A stretch of 64,000 nt of DNA from a virus. The position numbers were made by a program, and so were the translations under genes. Within the stretch, counting starts at the first letter, position 1. Each line of letters starts with the position of its first letter. This document shows positions 1 through 8,981 of this stretch, piece by piece. The notes beneath the pieces are model-generated. The model was given only the letters and a program-made list of their open reading frames with translations. It ran no database searches and was not told the DNA's origin. Where the stretch lies: positions 1 to 64,000 of the IMG/VR virus record IMGVR_UViG_3300009034_000025; one strand, given 5' to 3'.

Positions 1-2481
1 CTTTGGAAACCAACTATTGGGGGATATTACGATATTAATATAGGTGCTCTTCTTGCTGTCGATTCATTGGATTGGGAAGATGATATAGTTTTGCTCTTAA
101 AATTTGATTCGAACAACACAAACAATGATTTTTATATATACGCAAAAGAAAGTGGAAGTGGTTATGAACCAATTTTAAGAATTGGCTATACAGACCCAGC
201 ACCACCTGCACCCACAAATTTAGCCGTTATAAGTGTGGATTCAAGAGATTTAAGAATCGAATGGAACGAACCTTCCGATTCCGATCTAAGCACAGTTGAA
301 TTAGAAAGAGCCACGAGCAAATATGGTAGTTATTCTAATATCGCAACAAAGAGCGCAGGCACTGAATATCATGATGATACTGGTGTGGTGAGCCAAACTG
401 ATATCCATGATTATGATGTAAATCAAGATACTTATCCTGAAGGCAGAACTCTTTGGTATAGAGTGAGAGCAAAAGATGCAAATAATAATTATAGTGGTTA
501 TTCTGACCCTGTGAGTGGAACAACTAAAAAACCGATCCAGCCGATTAAAGTAAGTAACATCCTTGGTATTTATGAAGATTCTAAATATAAATTACAATTT
601 GATTTTGATTGGGCAGTATTTTCAACACCTGATGATGATTTCGATAAAGTGGAAGTGAGATATGAAGAAGAGAGTGGAACAAATCCAACAATAAGTAGCA
701 CTCTTGATGCAACAATTTATAGGCCAGATGTAAAATCACACAAACTTGATAAAGCAGGCGCAGGTGCAGTAGAATTTACCACTTATAGATTTCTTGCCAT
801 TGCTTATGACGAAGGTGGTTTATATAGATATAATGCAGATGAAGAATATATTCAACAAATCCCTGAAGGTGATACATTATGTTCACCATGTGTGGCTATG
901 CGCCCAATATCTCCAACAACTTTTAATTCTGGAACTGTAGTGGAATTTGATATGCGACAAAGTTCAAAAGCTGATAGCACTTCACCATTGGCGGATTTTC
1001 TCGCAGCAAATGGAGTGGATAAAAATTGGTGGGAAAAGCCAACTGGAACTGTGATTTGGCCATTGCAAGATGGCGAAGCTTGGAAATTTTATAAGACTGG
1101 AGCTGATGAAGCAGGAATAGAAATGCCACCAACTTGGGCTGATAAATGCGAAGCTCATCCAAGTTGGCATCGCAGAACAAATGATATGTTGATTAAAATA
1201 AATATGAAAATGGAAAAATGGAATAGTGCACGATATTTTATGATGTATTTGCGTTATACTGATTCGAATAATTATTGGGCGATAGAATTTAGAACCAGTG
1301 CTGATAGCAATAGTTGGTATGTTACACTTTGCATTAAAAGAAGTGGAGTTGAAAATACTTATAATAGCACACAGAAAACAAATCCTGAAGATTATAGGGA
1401 TTGGATTATAAAGATTGTTGAGGATAAAGTAAGTGTTTATTATGAAAACACTTTCACAAGAGTAGTAACAGCCACAGATAGTGCTGGAGCATTCACTAAT
1501 GGTTATTTTCGTTTGGTAGGTTGGAAAGAGGGTGTTGGTTATATGGATGAAAACTGGGATATTTGGGTTAAGAGATTAACAATTTATGGTATGTGGCAAC
1601 CTGATGTAAATGCTGGCAATGGAATTACTTTGGCTTTTGGAGATGGTGATAATACAGGATTAATACAACCATCCAAATATTCGCATATTTATAATGCTTT
1701 GCCTGACCAATCCTCGAATACTTATGATTATTATGCAAACGGTGATATTACAGATGGGCGAGAAAGTTGGAATGTCCCAAATCAAACCTTAACTGTCAAT
1801 AATGTGAATCCTGTGGCTTATTTAATTGTGCAAAGCACAACAATTAAGAATGTTGAAATGACTGCTTATGGCCATTTATCCTATGACCAGGAAGGTGGAA
1901 TTGACGATACCAATGGATATGAATTTGATTTTGGTGAAGGTGGTGGTTGGGAAGCCACATCCAATTCTTATAAAACTCATACATATACAACCACAGGAAC
2001 AAAAACCGTTAAGCTTCGTGTCAAAGATGAAGCAGGCAATTATAGTAATACTGACCAACAAGATTTGGTTGTTTATGATTCAGGAAGCGTTGGAACTCAA
2101 TTAACTTTAATGTGCCCATTTCATAATATCAAAGAAATTCCCAAAGGCACAATTTCAACATTGCCATATCCTGAATTGGATTACGATGGAATCCAAGCAA
2201 TGGGTAGTGAAAATTTAAGGTTATTGCTTGAAGGTGAGCATCACGATCCTGATGAAAGCAAAACTCCAGCACAAAGGGAAACAAGTATGAAAACTGAAAG
2301 AGATGCGTGGAAAGAGGCAGCAGAATTGGGAACATTGGTGCGCTATACTTTTCCACAATATGGAGAATTGACTGGACATCTCGTAGATTATCAAGCTGAA
2401 TTGGATGAAAGAGATTATTATCGATTGCCATTCACTGTGACCTTTATTGTGGTAACTGAGGAGCAAATACAAGAGCCATGA
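1..2481 (+). CDS. Tail fibre/receptor-binding-like protein with FN3 and PKD-like domains (5' partial)
   Basis: The reading frame is open from base 1, so the gene starts before the window. The visible 827 residues begin with the end of a beta-rich domain (FYIYAKESG...PILRIGY), then a fibronectin type III-like domain (about residues 70-170: PPAPTNLAVISV, YRVRAKDANNNYSG). A lectin- or concanavalin-like middle follows, and a PKD-like domain lies near residues 620-700 (HTYTTTGTKTVKLRVKDEAG). The C-terminal 120 residues are different and may attach the protein to the tail. FN3 and PKD domains are common in phage surface proteins that touch the host. The gene ends 12 bases before the tail-hub gene, which supports a tail role. 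The exact role (fibre, tip or decoration) is inference. Confidence 0.7.
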   Translation, partial: LWKPTIGGYYDINIGALLAVDSLDWEDDIVLLLKFDSNNTNNDFYIYAKESGSGYEPILRIGYTDPAPPAPTNLAVISVDSRDLRIEWNEPSDSDLSTVELERATSKYGSYSNIATKSAGTEYHDDTGVVSQTDIHDYDVNQDTYPEGRTLWYRVRAKDANNNYSGYSDPVSGTTKKPIQPIKVSNILGIYEDSKYKLQFDFDWAVFSTPDDDFDKVEVRYEEESGTNPTISSTLDATIYRPDVKSHKLDKAGAGAVEFTTYRFLAIAYDEGGLYRYNADEEYIQQIPEGDTLCSPCVAMRPISPTTFNSGTVVEFDMRQSSKADSTSPLADFLAANGVDKNWWEKPTGTVIWPLQDGEAWKFYKTGADEAGIEMPPTWADKCEAHPSWHRRTNDMLIKINMKMEKWNSARYFMMYLRYTDSNNYWAIEFRTSADSNSWYVTLCIKRSGVENTYNSTQKTNPEDYRDWIIKIVEDKVSVYYENTFTRVVTATDSAGAFTNGYFRLVGWKEGVGYMDENWDIWVKRLTIYGMWQPDVNAGNGITLAFGDGDNTGLIQPSKYSHIYNALPDQSSNTYDYYANGDITDGRESWNVPNQTLTVNNVNPVAYLIVQSTTIKNVEMTAYGHLSYDQEGGIDDTNGYEFDFGEGGGWEATSNSYKTHTYTTTGTKTVKLRVKDEAGNYSNTDQQDLVVYDSGSVGTQLTLMCPFHNIKEIPKGTISTLPYPELDYDGIQAMGSENLRLLLEGEHHDPDESKTPAQRETSMKTERDAWKEAAELGTLVRYTFPQYGELTGHLVDYQAELDERDYYRLPFTVTFIVVTEEQIQEP

Positions 2482-2493
2482 GGGTGAAAATGA

Positions 2494-5400
2494 ATGGTTT
2501 GGAATTTGGACAAAAGAGGCAGGAAAGCAAATGTCTATCGCAACAGCGAAATTCCCAGACAATGTAGAGCAGAAATTGCTGCTGTTCCAATTAACTTTTA
2601 TGATGATGTAGCAAAAGAATGGAAGCCCACCGATACTGAACCACAATCCTCGGGCAATCCAGATTACGATTGGGAGATGACCGAGGCAGAATTTCAAGCA
2701 TTTTTCCCTACATTAACTCAAGCACCGATTAAATTTACAGTCGATGATATTATAGGCCATAAAGGTGAAGACCATGAATTCACTCTCGATATATTGGAAG
2801 CATCTTATTGGGATGAAGAAGGTAATGATGATTATTTAGGCAGTCCAGAAGAGGTGACAGGCTCAAAATTAACAAATCCAAATCGGATAATTTATTATGA
2901 TGCTTTCAGTGTGCCGAATGAACTTGAAGTAGATTTGGAATATATTTTGCTTACATTCGGATTAAAAGAATTTATTATTTTAAAAGAAAAACCTCGTGAC
3001 CCCGCAGGATATTTGGTGGGTGTAATAAAGCTTGGATTCAGTGATATTATTGTTCATCCCACAACTGATATGTATGTGGATGATGTAAAAATAACACCAA
3101 GTGGAATACCATTTTTAACACGAAAAAAGATCGTATTTAAAGATTCAAATGAAAATCCAAAATTTGTATTGCCTGAGCCTTTTGCCGAGGATGATAATGG
3201 AGAAATAACTCTTTGCGAATATGAAGTGAAAAAAGTAGGCCAACGAGTTTATTTAACACTTTTAACTCCATGGGATTGGCTTGATGATGCAGGCAGAACT
3301 TATCCTATAAGAATCGATGCCAGCCCTCAAACAATCGGTTCGAGCTGGGATATAGGTATATCACGCAATAACAATACAACAGTTCTCAGTTGGGCAAGTG
3401 CGACAGCGACAACTATATCTGTTGGTTTCCAAGGATTTCCTGTTCCAGCAGGCACAACATTTAGAGCAGGAATTGATTTTACTACTGCCATACTTGACCC
3501 AGATGCCATTAAACAAATAACACGAGTGGATATTAAACTTTGTGTAAATACCACAGATTCGGGTGATGAAATTGATATGGATGAAATGGTGGGTGGCGGT
3601 TTGCCCTATGGAAGAGGTGCAGCAGAAAAATATTATGTCGATAGTAATCCGACAGGATTTTGGAGCGATTGTGATGGCAATACATATCTTTCAGCATCAA
3701 CAGCATTTCAAAGCACTGGTTGGCAACAGGTAACACTTTCATCGCAAGCAGAAACTGATTTATATAATCAACTTGGTCTCGCTTGGTTTACTGTGGGTAT
3801 TACAGCGACAGGTGAAGATTCTGGTATTATGGTATTTCGTTCTGACGATTATCCTGATTATTTTCCTCAAATTATTGTCTGGTATGATGAGTTTATTCTG
3901 TTAGTTGGTTCAATTGCTGGCACATCTACTGTTAGTGGTGCATTAGAAATGGCCATGGATTTAACTGGAACATTAGATGGTCAAGTAACTATCCTTGATG
4001 ATTTATTATCTACCACAATGAAAATTGTAGGCTCATTGGCAGGTCAATCCGATCTAACAGGTGTGCTCAAAAGAATTAAATTTCTTGCAGGCTCACTTGA
4101 TGCTTTATCAGATTTGCCTACCGTATTAATGGATATAAATCCAATGAAACTATTTGGAGATTCAGATGGTCAGGCATCCTTGATCGGCATTTTAAAATTT
4201 GCACCTACAGAATTAATTGGAACTATTGATGCGCAATCGTCACTCCTCGATATTTTATTAACCACAACAATGGAGATTGTTGGTGATATCGATGGACAAG
4301 CAAATTTAACGGCATTATTGAGTAAAAGCTTTTCAATTGCTGGAACGATTGATGGGCAATCCTCTATGGATAATATTTTAATGAAAATGATTATGGAATT
4401 ATATGAATCAACTCCAATTGCAGGTTCAAGCACTTTAACCGGAATATTAAAATTTGTAAAATCATTGAGTGGAACTATTGATGCTCAATCAAATATCCCA
4501 GCTACATTAATGAAATTGACGATGAGATTTAACATTGGAGTTGTTTCAATTGCTGCTACATCGAATGTTGTTGCGGATGCAATTTTATATTTGACAAGGG
4601 AATTAATTGGAGATATTGATGGCTTATCATCTTTGACAGGAATTTTGAAATTAGATGTTGTAAAATTATTCGGCACGATTGATGGGCAAAGTAATTTATT
4701 AACTTCATCATTAGAAATGGCCATGAAGTTGAGTGGCGATCTTGATGGACTAAGTGGTATCACTAATGTTCTTTTGAGTTTGACTATGAAATTTATAGGA
4801 AGCCTTGGTGCCACTTCAACCTTGGCAGGTGTCCTTACTGTTACTGGAGCATTTGTTTTGCTTATTGGAAGCATTGATGCTTTATCAAATCTATCTGGGA
4901 GTTTGGAATTATCAATGTCATTATTTGGAGTTGTAAATGCATTAAGCAATTTGTGGGGGTATTTAGCTATGACACTACCATTGGATGAAAGGCATAAAGC
5001 CACTGTGGAATTGTATTTGGATAATACGAGAATCAAAACTTGGAATAACATAAAAATTGATGCAAGATTAAGTCAACTCAGGGATATTACATTGAGAATT
5101 GGAAATGTGGATGGAAGGTGGACGAAAAGATTTGCTCAATGGCAAGATATTGAAGTAAAATTGAGTTGGGGTGGAACACCAAAGCGTTATTTTATTGGAG
5201 AGATCGATAGAATTACTGAAACACTTTCTAAATATCAAGGCAATGTAATTGACATTCACGGAAGAGATAAAGGTTTGATAATGATGAAAGAGAAAACTGT
5301 GGATGATACTTTTACCGCATACAATCAAATTAATAATGCAAAATCTTTGGAAATTATGGACTTTATTAATTCACAATTATCAACACCTCTTCCATTCATT

Positions 5401-6048
5401 GGACAGTTGAGTGGAAAAGATGCTTTGTTGGATTATGAATTTAATGATGATGATTATACTCTTGATTTATTTAATCGCTTGGCTGAATATGGTGGATATA
5501 GATGGAGAGTTGATGCCAATGGAAAATTAATTGTATTTCCTCAACTTGATTTGGAATCTGCGAATTGCCTTAAAGCCTTCGTGGTAGGTGACAGAAGTGA
5601 TTTCAGTTTGCCTGTTAATAAAGTTGACCAAATCTCAGGATATTCCTTTGGTGAGGATTGGCAAAGAGTTTTTAGTGTATTGAAATTGGTAGGTAAAAAT
5701 GCCACCTTGGTTTTAAGTGATTCAGAAAGCATAGCATTAAATGGTAGAATTGAAGAAAAGGTAAGTGATGATGGACTTACATCAAATGATATTGAAATTG
5801 CTTCAAGAAATAAATTGGATGCACATAAGGAAGCGATTAAAACATTGTCTTTCAAAGGCAGAGGTGACCCTTTAATATCAGTTGGTTCTGTTGTTTATCT
5901 CGATGATATTAAATGGAGATTGAATAAAGAGACTGATAAATATTATGAGATTGTGGGTTTGAGAGATAACATAACAAGAAATGGTTGGATTCAAGATATA
6001 ATGGTTGGATTTGAACAAGAAAGATTCAGTGATTATCTATCAGCTTAA
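2494..6048 (+). CDS. Giant tail-hub protein with internal hydrophobic repeat array
   Basis: The protein has 1184 residues, starting at an ATG after a GAGGGTGA site. Residues 1-465 are beta-rich and end in a DNRLRE-like domain (YPIRIDASP; AWFTVGITATG...PQIIVWYDE). Residues about 468-827 are some 15 imperfect copies of a 21-23 residue unit with consensus L-x-G-T-I-D-G-Q-S-x-L-T-x-I-L-x-x-x-M-K-L. Residues about 830-1184 look like the tail hub family (T4 gp27/P2 gpD/Mu gp44-like): FIGEIDRI, DIHGRDKGLIMMKEK, and a final beta domain with SVGSVVYLDDI. A hub attached to a long repeat array is unusual. The same repeats occur in the gene at 58053. The hub assignment is by pattern; the repeat function is unknown. 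Confidence 0.65.
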   Translation: MVWNLDKRGRKANVYRNSEIPRQCRAEIAAVPINFYDDVAKEWKPTDTEPQSSGNPDYDWEMTEAEFQAFFPTLTQAPIKFTVDDIIGHKGEDHEFTLDILEASYWDEEGNDDYLGSPEEVTGSKLTNPNRIIYYDAFSVPNELEVDLEYILLTFGLKEFIILKEKPRDPAGYLVGVIKLGFSDIIVHPTTDMYVDDVKITPSGIPFLTRKKIVFKDSNENPKFVLPEPFAEDDNGEITLCEYEVKKVGQRVYLTLLTPWDWLDDAGRTYPIRIDASPQTIGSSWDIGISRNNNTTVLSWASATATTISVGFQGFPVPAGTTFRAGIDFTTAILDPDAIKQITRVDIKLCVNTTDSGDEIDMDEMVGGGLPYGRGAAEKYYVDSNPTGFWSDCDGNTYLSASTAFQSTGWQQVTLSSQAETDLYNQLGLAWFTVGITATGEDSGIMVFRSDDYPDYFPQIIVWYDEFILLVGSIAGTSTVSGALEMAMDLTGTLDGQVTILDDLLSTTMKIVGSLAGQSDLTGVLKRIKFLAGSLDALSDLPTVLMDINPMKLFGDSDGQASLIGILKFAPTELIGTIDAQSSLLDILLTTTMEIVGDIDGQANLTALLSKSFSIAGTIDGQSSMDNILMKMIMELYESTPIAGSSTLTGILKFVKSLSGTIDAQSNIPATLMKLTMRFNIGVVSIAATSNVVADAILYLTRELIGDIDGLSSLTGILKLDVVKLFGTIDGQSNLLTSSLEMAMKLSGDLDGLSGITNVLLSLTMKFIGSLGATSTLAGVLTVTGAFVLLIGSIDALSNLSGSLELSMSLFGVVNALSNLWGYLAMTLPLDERHKATVELYLDNTRIKTWNNIKIDARLSQLRDITLRIGNVDGRWTKRFAQWQDIEVKLSWGGTPKRYFIGEIDRITETLSKYQGNVIDIHGRDKGLIMMKEKTVDDTFTAYNQINNAKSLEIMDFINSQLSTPLPFIGQLSGKDALLDYEFNDDDYTLDLFNRLAEYGGYRWRVDANGKLIVFPQLDLESANCLKAFVVGDRSDFSLPVNKVDQISGYSFGEDWQRVFSVLKLVGKNATLVLSDSESIALNGRIEEKVSDDGLTSNDIEIASRNKLDAHKEAIKTLSFKGRGDPLISVGSVVYLDDIKWRLNKETDKYYEIVGLRDNITRNGWIQDIMVGFEQERFSDYLSA
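3898..4974 (+). repeat. Coding tandem repeats, ~22-residue units
   Basis: About 15 degenerate copies of a 63-69 base unit encode G-[ST]-[IL]-D-[GA]-[QL]-S-x-[LI] followed by a hydrophobic segment and M-K-L. Copies differ in almost every codon, so the array is old or has diverged under selection rather than being a recent expansion. Confidence 0.75.
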
Positions 6049-6090
6049 ATATTACGATCTAATAATAATGTTGTATAATCGAGAGAAAAA

Positions 6091-6100
6091 CTTATAATAT
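6091..6100 (+). promoter_or_regulatory. TATA-box candidate for the tRNA transcript
   Basis: An AT-rich box (cttataatat) lies 32-41 bases before the tRNA 5' end. The same core (tataatatcc) recurs in the non-coding regions near 25490 and 44990. Spacing fits an archaeal TATA box with a short leader that contains GAGGTGCGAT. Confidence 0.4.
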
Positions 6101-6131
6101 CCTTAATCTATTACGATTTGAGGTGCGATAT

Positions 6132-6341
6132 GCCAGTGAAGCAAAAATTGGAAAGTTGCGCATTCGTGGTAATCGGTTTTAAAATAGGAAAGCCCTTAAG
6201 AGAGATGAGAATGGATGCTCTTCTTTCATGCATCCCTTAAGGTGGGGAGCGTAAAAACCGATTTGGAACATTGTCATCCCTGACGGTGTCCCAATTTAGC
6301 CCACAAAGAATGAGATGTTGGTTCGATTCCATCCACTGGCT
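6132..6341 (+). tRNA. trnT: tRNA-Thr (anticodon GGT) with 135-nt intron
   Basis: The cloverleaf can be drawn by hand. Acceptor stem: GCCAGTG (6132-6138) with CACTGGC (6334-6340), 7/7 pairs, discriminator T6341. D stem: GCAA (6141-6144) with TTGC (6156-6159), with GG in the loop. Anticodon stem: CATTC (6161-6165) with GAATG (6308-6312), 5/5. T stem 6317-6321 with 6329-6333 has one T-T mismatch, and the T loop is TTCGATT. The anticodon is GGT at 6168-6170. The intron, 6172-6306, sits at the usual position 37/38. A bulge-helix-bulge is visible: GTGG (6166-6169) pairs with CCAC (6301-6304), with 3-nt bulges TAA and AAA. Odd points: A instead of U at position 8, G at 21, and no encoded CCA. It could be a decaying or specialised tRNA. 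Confidence 0.8.
6172..6306 (+). other. Structured archaeal-type tRNA intron
   Basis: The intron folds into at least two hairpins. The first pairs 6173-6180 with 6254-6261 (tcggtttt/aaaaccga) and contains an inner ggatgc/gcatcc stem. The second pairs ttggaaca (6263-6270) with tgtcccaa (6286-6293), capped by gtca/tgac. A 36-codon reading frame with a good ribosome-binding site starts at 6130 and runs through exon 1 into the intron (stop TAA 6238-6240); it is probably incidental. Confidence 0.6.
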
Positions 6342-6344
6342 TTC

Positions 6345-6405
6345 GGCAAGGATGATGCACCATCAAGTAAGCCAGTCATTGCCTATTCGTTGCATCATCC
6401 TTGCC
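6345..6405 (+). repeat. Perfect 15-bp inverted repeat after the tRNA
   Basis: GGCAAGGATGATGCA (6345-6359) is matched by its exact reverse complement at 6391-6405, with a 31-base loop. It lies between the tRNA and the next ribosome-binding site. It may be a processing or termination hairpin, or a protein-binding site. Confidence 0.7.
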
Positions 6406-6421
6406 TCAAGAGGTGAAAGAG

Positions 6422-6733
6422 ATGGGAAAAAAAGAGAGTGAGAAAATGGAAGTTGGAAAATATCATCCAGAACCAAATCCAGAGTTTGTTGGATTATTGG
6501 AAGCGCATGGATTCGTCAAAGATAAAAAACGAAGCATTTGGTTTTTAAATTATCCGAGCAGAGGCATTCATTTGGAAGCAAATTTTACAGGAACAGCTAA
6601 TGGACATTATTGCGGAGAGAGAATTGATGGAGAAAAAGAATCAAGCCGTATGTCTCCTGGAGATGTGAAGCATTGGTTTGGAATAACGCTTGGATGGCCA
6701 TTACCACCTAAAATCGAAGATAATTGCATTTAA
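6422..6733 (+). CDS. Hypothetical protein
   Basis: 103 residues, with an ATG 6 bases after GAGGTGA; an upstream TTG is less likely. It has a charged start, then a compact domain with W, G, H and single C residues (GHYCGERIDGEK). I do not recognise it. It is the first gene of the replication-side operon after the tRNA. Confidence 0.7.
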   Translation: MGKKESEKMEVGKYHPEPNPEFVGLLEAHGFVKDKKRSIWFLNYPSRGIHLEANFTGTANGHYCGERIDGEKESSRMSPGDVKHWFGITLGWPLPPKIEDNCI

Positions 6734-6773
6734 TCAACAATAAAAAAACAAATAGAACAACGAGGTGACAACT

Positions 6774-7190
6774 TTGGGGCTTAACAAGGGTAAAAGTATA
6801 AGGGAAAAGGTTGAATTAAAGCCTGAATCCGCATATTGCGAAATATGCAGAGATTTGATTAAATGCTTCAGGCCTTTTATTTGGACTGCCACATTAAGGC
6901 AATTATACGATCTAAATTTGCGAAGCGTGATGGTAAAATGTCCAGTCTATAAAGTGCTATGGAAAACCGCAAAGATGAATCATTGTTTTGTATGTCAATT
7001 TGCTGAGGGCATTCATAATCGAATTTGTGCCATGGAAATAAAAAATTTAGCAAGCATAGGTAAAAAATATGACCATTGGAATGTTCCATATATTCCACCA
7101 AAACCAGAAGAGGTGAAAAAGAAAAATGAAAAAGAAAGCAAGTCAGAAATGGCAAGAAGTAATACCCAAATGGAAATACCCACCAAATAA
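6774..7190 (+). CDS. Small Cys-rich (zinc-binding) protein
   Basis: 139 residues from a TTG 5 bases after GAGGTGA. Cysteines form CEIC, CP, HCFVC and a final C, suggesting one or two zinc sites. The tail is highly charged. Its last 65 bases overlap the next gene, so the two are probably translationally coupled. Function unknown. Confidence 0.6.
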   Translation: MGLNKGKSIREKVELKPESAYCEICRDLIKCFRPFIWTATLRQLYDLNLRSVMVKCPVYKVLWKTAKMNHCFVCQFAEGIHNRICAMEIKNLASIGKKYDHWNVPYIPPKPEEVKKKNEKESKSEMARSNTQMEIPTK

Positions 7191-8586
7191 AGATATTCAA
7201 GAACGATACTTTGGACATAACTTTTGGGAAATTTACAGAAGCCAATTTAATGCAAGGACAATTGGACATCCAGGTTATGCAGATTTAACACTTCATACAA
7301 TCCTTGGGCAAATAGATAACATCAAAAAAATGAGAATAATGGTTGATGAGAATGAAGTAGACTTGCGCATAAGTTCAATTTATTGGAAGCCTTCAGGCAG
7401 TGGCGGTGGACGAGGATATAATTTTACAGCTCAGATTATGAATGGTGTAGCACGCAAGAATAAAGACCATTATCCATTTCAACATATGACCATCGTGAAC
7501 GATGGCTCAGTTGTAGGTTCAATTCGACAAATAAAACAAGTTGACCCTGTATCCAAATCTGAAAAATATGTGACCAATTTTGAATATGGTTGGCTATGGC
7601 CTGGATGGGATATTAATATTCTTGCTCATAATGAAGCTTCAATGTTATTTGATAAATCTAAATTTACTGAGCATTCAAAAAAAGTGGTGCATTTTTTTCA
7701 GATAGCATTGAATCCAATGGGCACTATTGATAATCAGATCGTAAAAAAATTAACATTCGGGGATGCAATACGATACCATCCTGAGTGCTCTGTATTTTTA
7801 ATTTCTTATCCACCACCATATGAGCAATTATTGAAACAATTATTTGGAACAGGGTTTGTTCCCAGATGTGTAGTATTGCATAATGAATTTACGCTTGATG
7901 AACGAAAAGAACACATACAATTATTGACCAAAAAAATAGGTAAGAAAACCAAAAAAATTGGAAGAGTTGGGGATATAATTCAAGCCTTAAAATTTATGAA
8001 TCGATTTTATGAAGGAAAAAAATCATTAGGAATTACCAAAGATGCTCGAGGTGCATTAGATGATATTGTGGAAGAAATATTTAAACCATTATATCAAATG
8101 CCCGAACATTCACGCAAACCACTCGAAGATTTTGCTGCACGATGGATTGAGCATTTATGGAAATGTGCTTGGCACCACGCTTGCACAAGATTATCTTTGG
8201 ATGTTGAAAAACAAGACATCGCTCATGCAAGGGCTTTTATTTTACCTTTATGGAAACACATAGTGTATTTCTGCGAAGATACTTTTATAATTCCAAAACA
8301 CCAAAAGACACGATGGATGAGACATGTTCAATTTATGAAAGTAATCTATGATGCAATCCTTGAAGCCAATCCAAAATATAAAGCGAAAGGTGAAAAGCAA
8401 GATTTTGTTCCCAGAACATTGATGAAGAAAAAACTTGCAAGCAGAGATACAGGTTGGGGTATTTCAGAAGACACTGCATCAAAGAGAATGGCGAAAGCAG
8501 AAAAGGAAGGTTATATGGTGAGAAATTATTTTCACACTACAAAACCTTGGGTGAAATGGATTAATATTCCAAAATGGTTTGATTGA
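7126..8586 (+). CDS. Replication-associated protein, possibly a degenerate MCM/AAA-like helicase
   Basis: 486 residues. A Gly-rich loop near residues 87-94 (PSGSGGGRG) looks like a P-loop but has no Lys. Residues about 335-385 (RKPLEDFAARW...HACTRLSLDVEKQDIAHA) resemble the C-terminal helical lid of MCM and related helicases, where an arginine and an ALA-rich helix precede an EDV-like motif. The last 60 residues (GISEDTASKRMAKAEKEGY) form a winged-helix pattern, as in MCM. If it is a helicase, the Walker A motif is broken, so it could be a helicase-derived DNA-binding protein. Position before the SSB-like and RecA-like genes supports a replication role. The helicase link is weak. Confidence 0.35.
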   Translation: MKKKASQKWQEVIPKWKYPPNKDIQERYFGHNFWEIYRSQFNARTIGHPGYADLTLHTILGQIDNIKKMRIMVDENEVDLRISSIYWKPSGSGGGRGYNFTAQIMNGVARKNKDHYPFQHMTIVNDGSVVGSIRQIKQVDPVSKSEKYVTNFEYGWLWPGWDINILAHNEASMLFDKSKFTEHSKKVVHFFQIALNPMGTIDNQIVKKLTFGDAIRYHPECSVFLISYPPPYEQLLKQLFGTGFVPRCVVLHNEFTLDERKEHIQLLTKKIGKKTKKIGRVGDIIQALKFMNRFYEGKKSLGITKDARGALDDIVEEIFKPLYQMPEHSRKPLEDFAARWIEHLWKCAWHHACTRLSLDVEKQDIAHARAFILPLWKHIVYFCEDTFIIPKHQKTRWMRHVQFMKVIYDAILEANPKYKAKGEKQDFVPRTLMKKKLASRDTGWGISEDTASKRMAKAEKEGYMVRNYFHTTKPWVKWINIPKWFD

Positions 8587-8595
8587 ATTTAAAGG

Positions 8596-8616
8596 AAAAG
8601 TATTTAAATATTTAAG
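8596..8616 (+). promoter_or_regulatory. BRE/TATA promoter candidate
   Basis: gaaaag followed by tatttaaatattta lies about 75 bases before the ATG at 8687, in the 100-base gap after the preceding stop. It matches an archaeal BRE plus TATA box and would drive the operon starting at 8687. Confidence 0.5.
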
Positions 8617-8686
8617 ATGATACGGTAAATACTTCGATGGGGATGAGTTTTTACTAAATTCTATTAAGCAACAGAGGTGAGAGAAA

Positions 8687-8977
8687 ATGAGTGAGCTGAG
8701 TTCACAAACCAAAGAGCTTATCGATGCGCAGAAAACCCAGGAACAACTCATTGTTCCAAAGTTGGGTTATCTGAAAGTGCCCGATGATTTTCGTGCAGAA
8801 TATGGTTCACCAAATCGATATCCAGAGCCAATTGCTTATACGAAAAAGTCAACTGTGGATGGAAAGACTTTATTGACCTATGTATGGGATACAAGAGAGT
8901 TGGAAAAATCCCATGAACGAAAATCTCGAGTGACTATCGCAAAAGAAAAGGAAAGAAAAAAACATTTGAAGAGGTGA
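8687..8977 (+). CDS. Hypothetical protein
   Basis: 96 residues with a GAGGTGAG site. The first part is acidic/polar, and the end is Lys/Arg-rich with helix-forming character (ERKSRVTIAKEKERKKHLKR). The next gene starts 4 bases after the stop. No family recognised. Confidence 0.7.
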   Translation: MSELSSQTKELIDAQKTQEQLIVPKLGYLKVPDDFRAEYGSPNRYPEPIAYTKKSTVDGKTLLTYVWDTRELEKSHERKSRVTIAKEKERKKHLKR

Positions 8978-8981
8978 GAAA

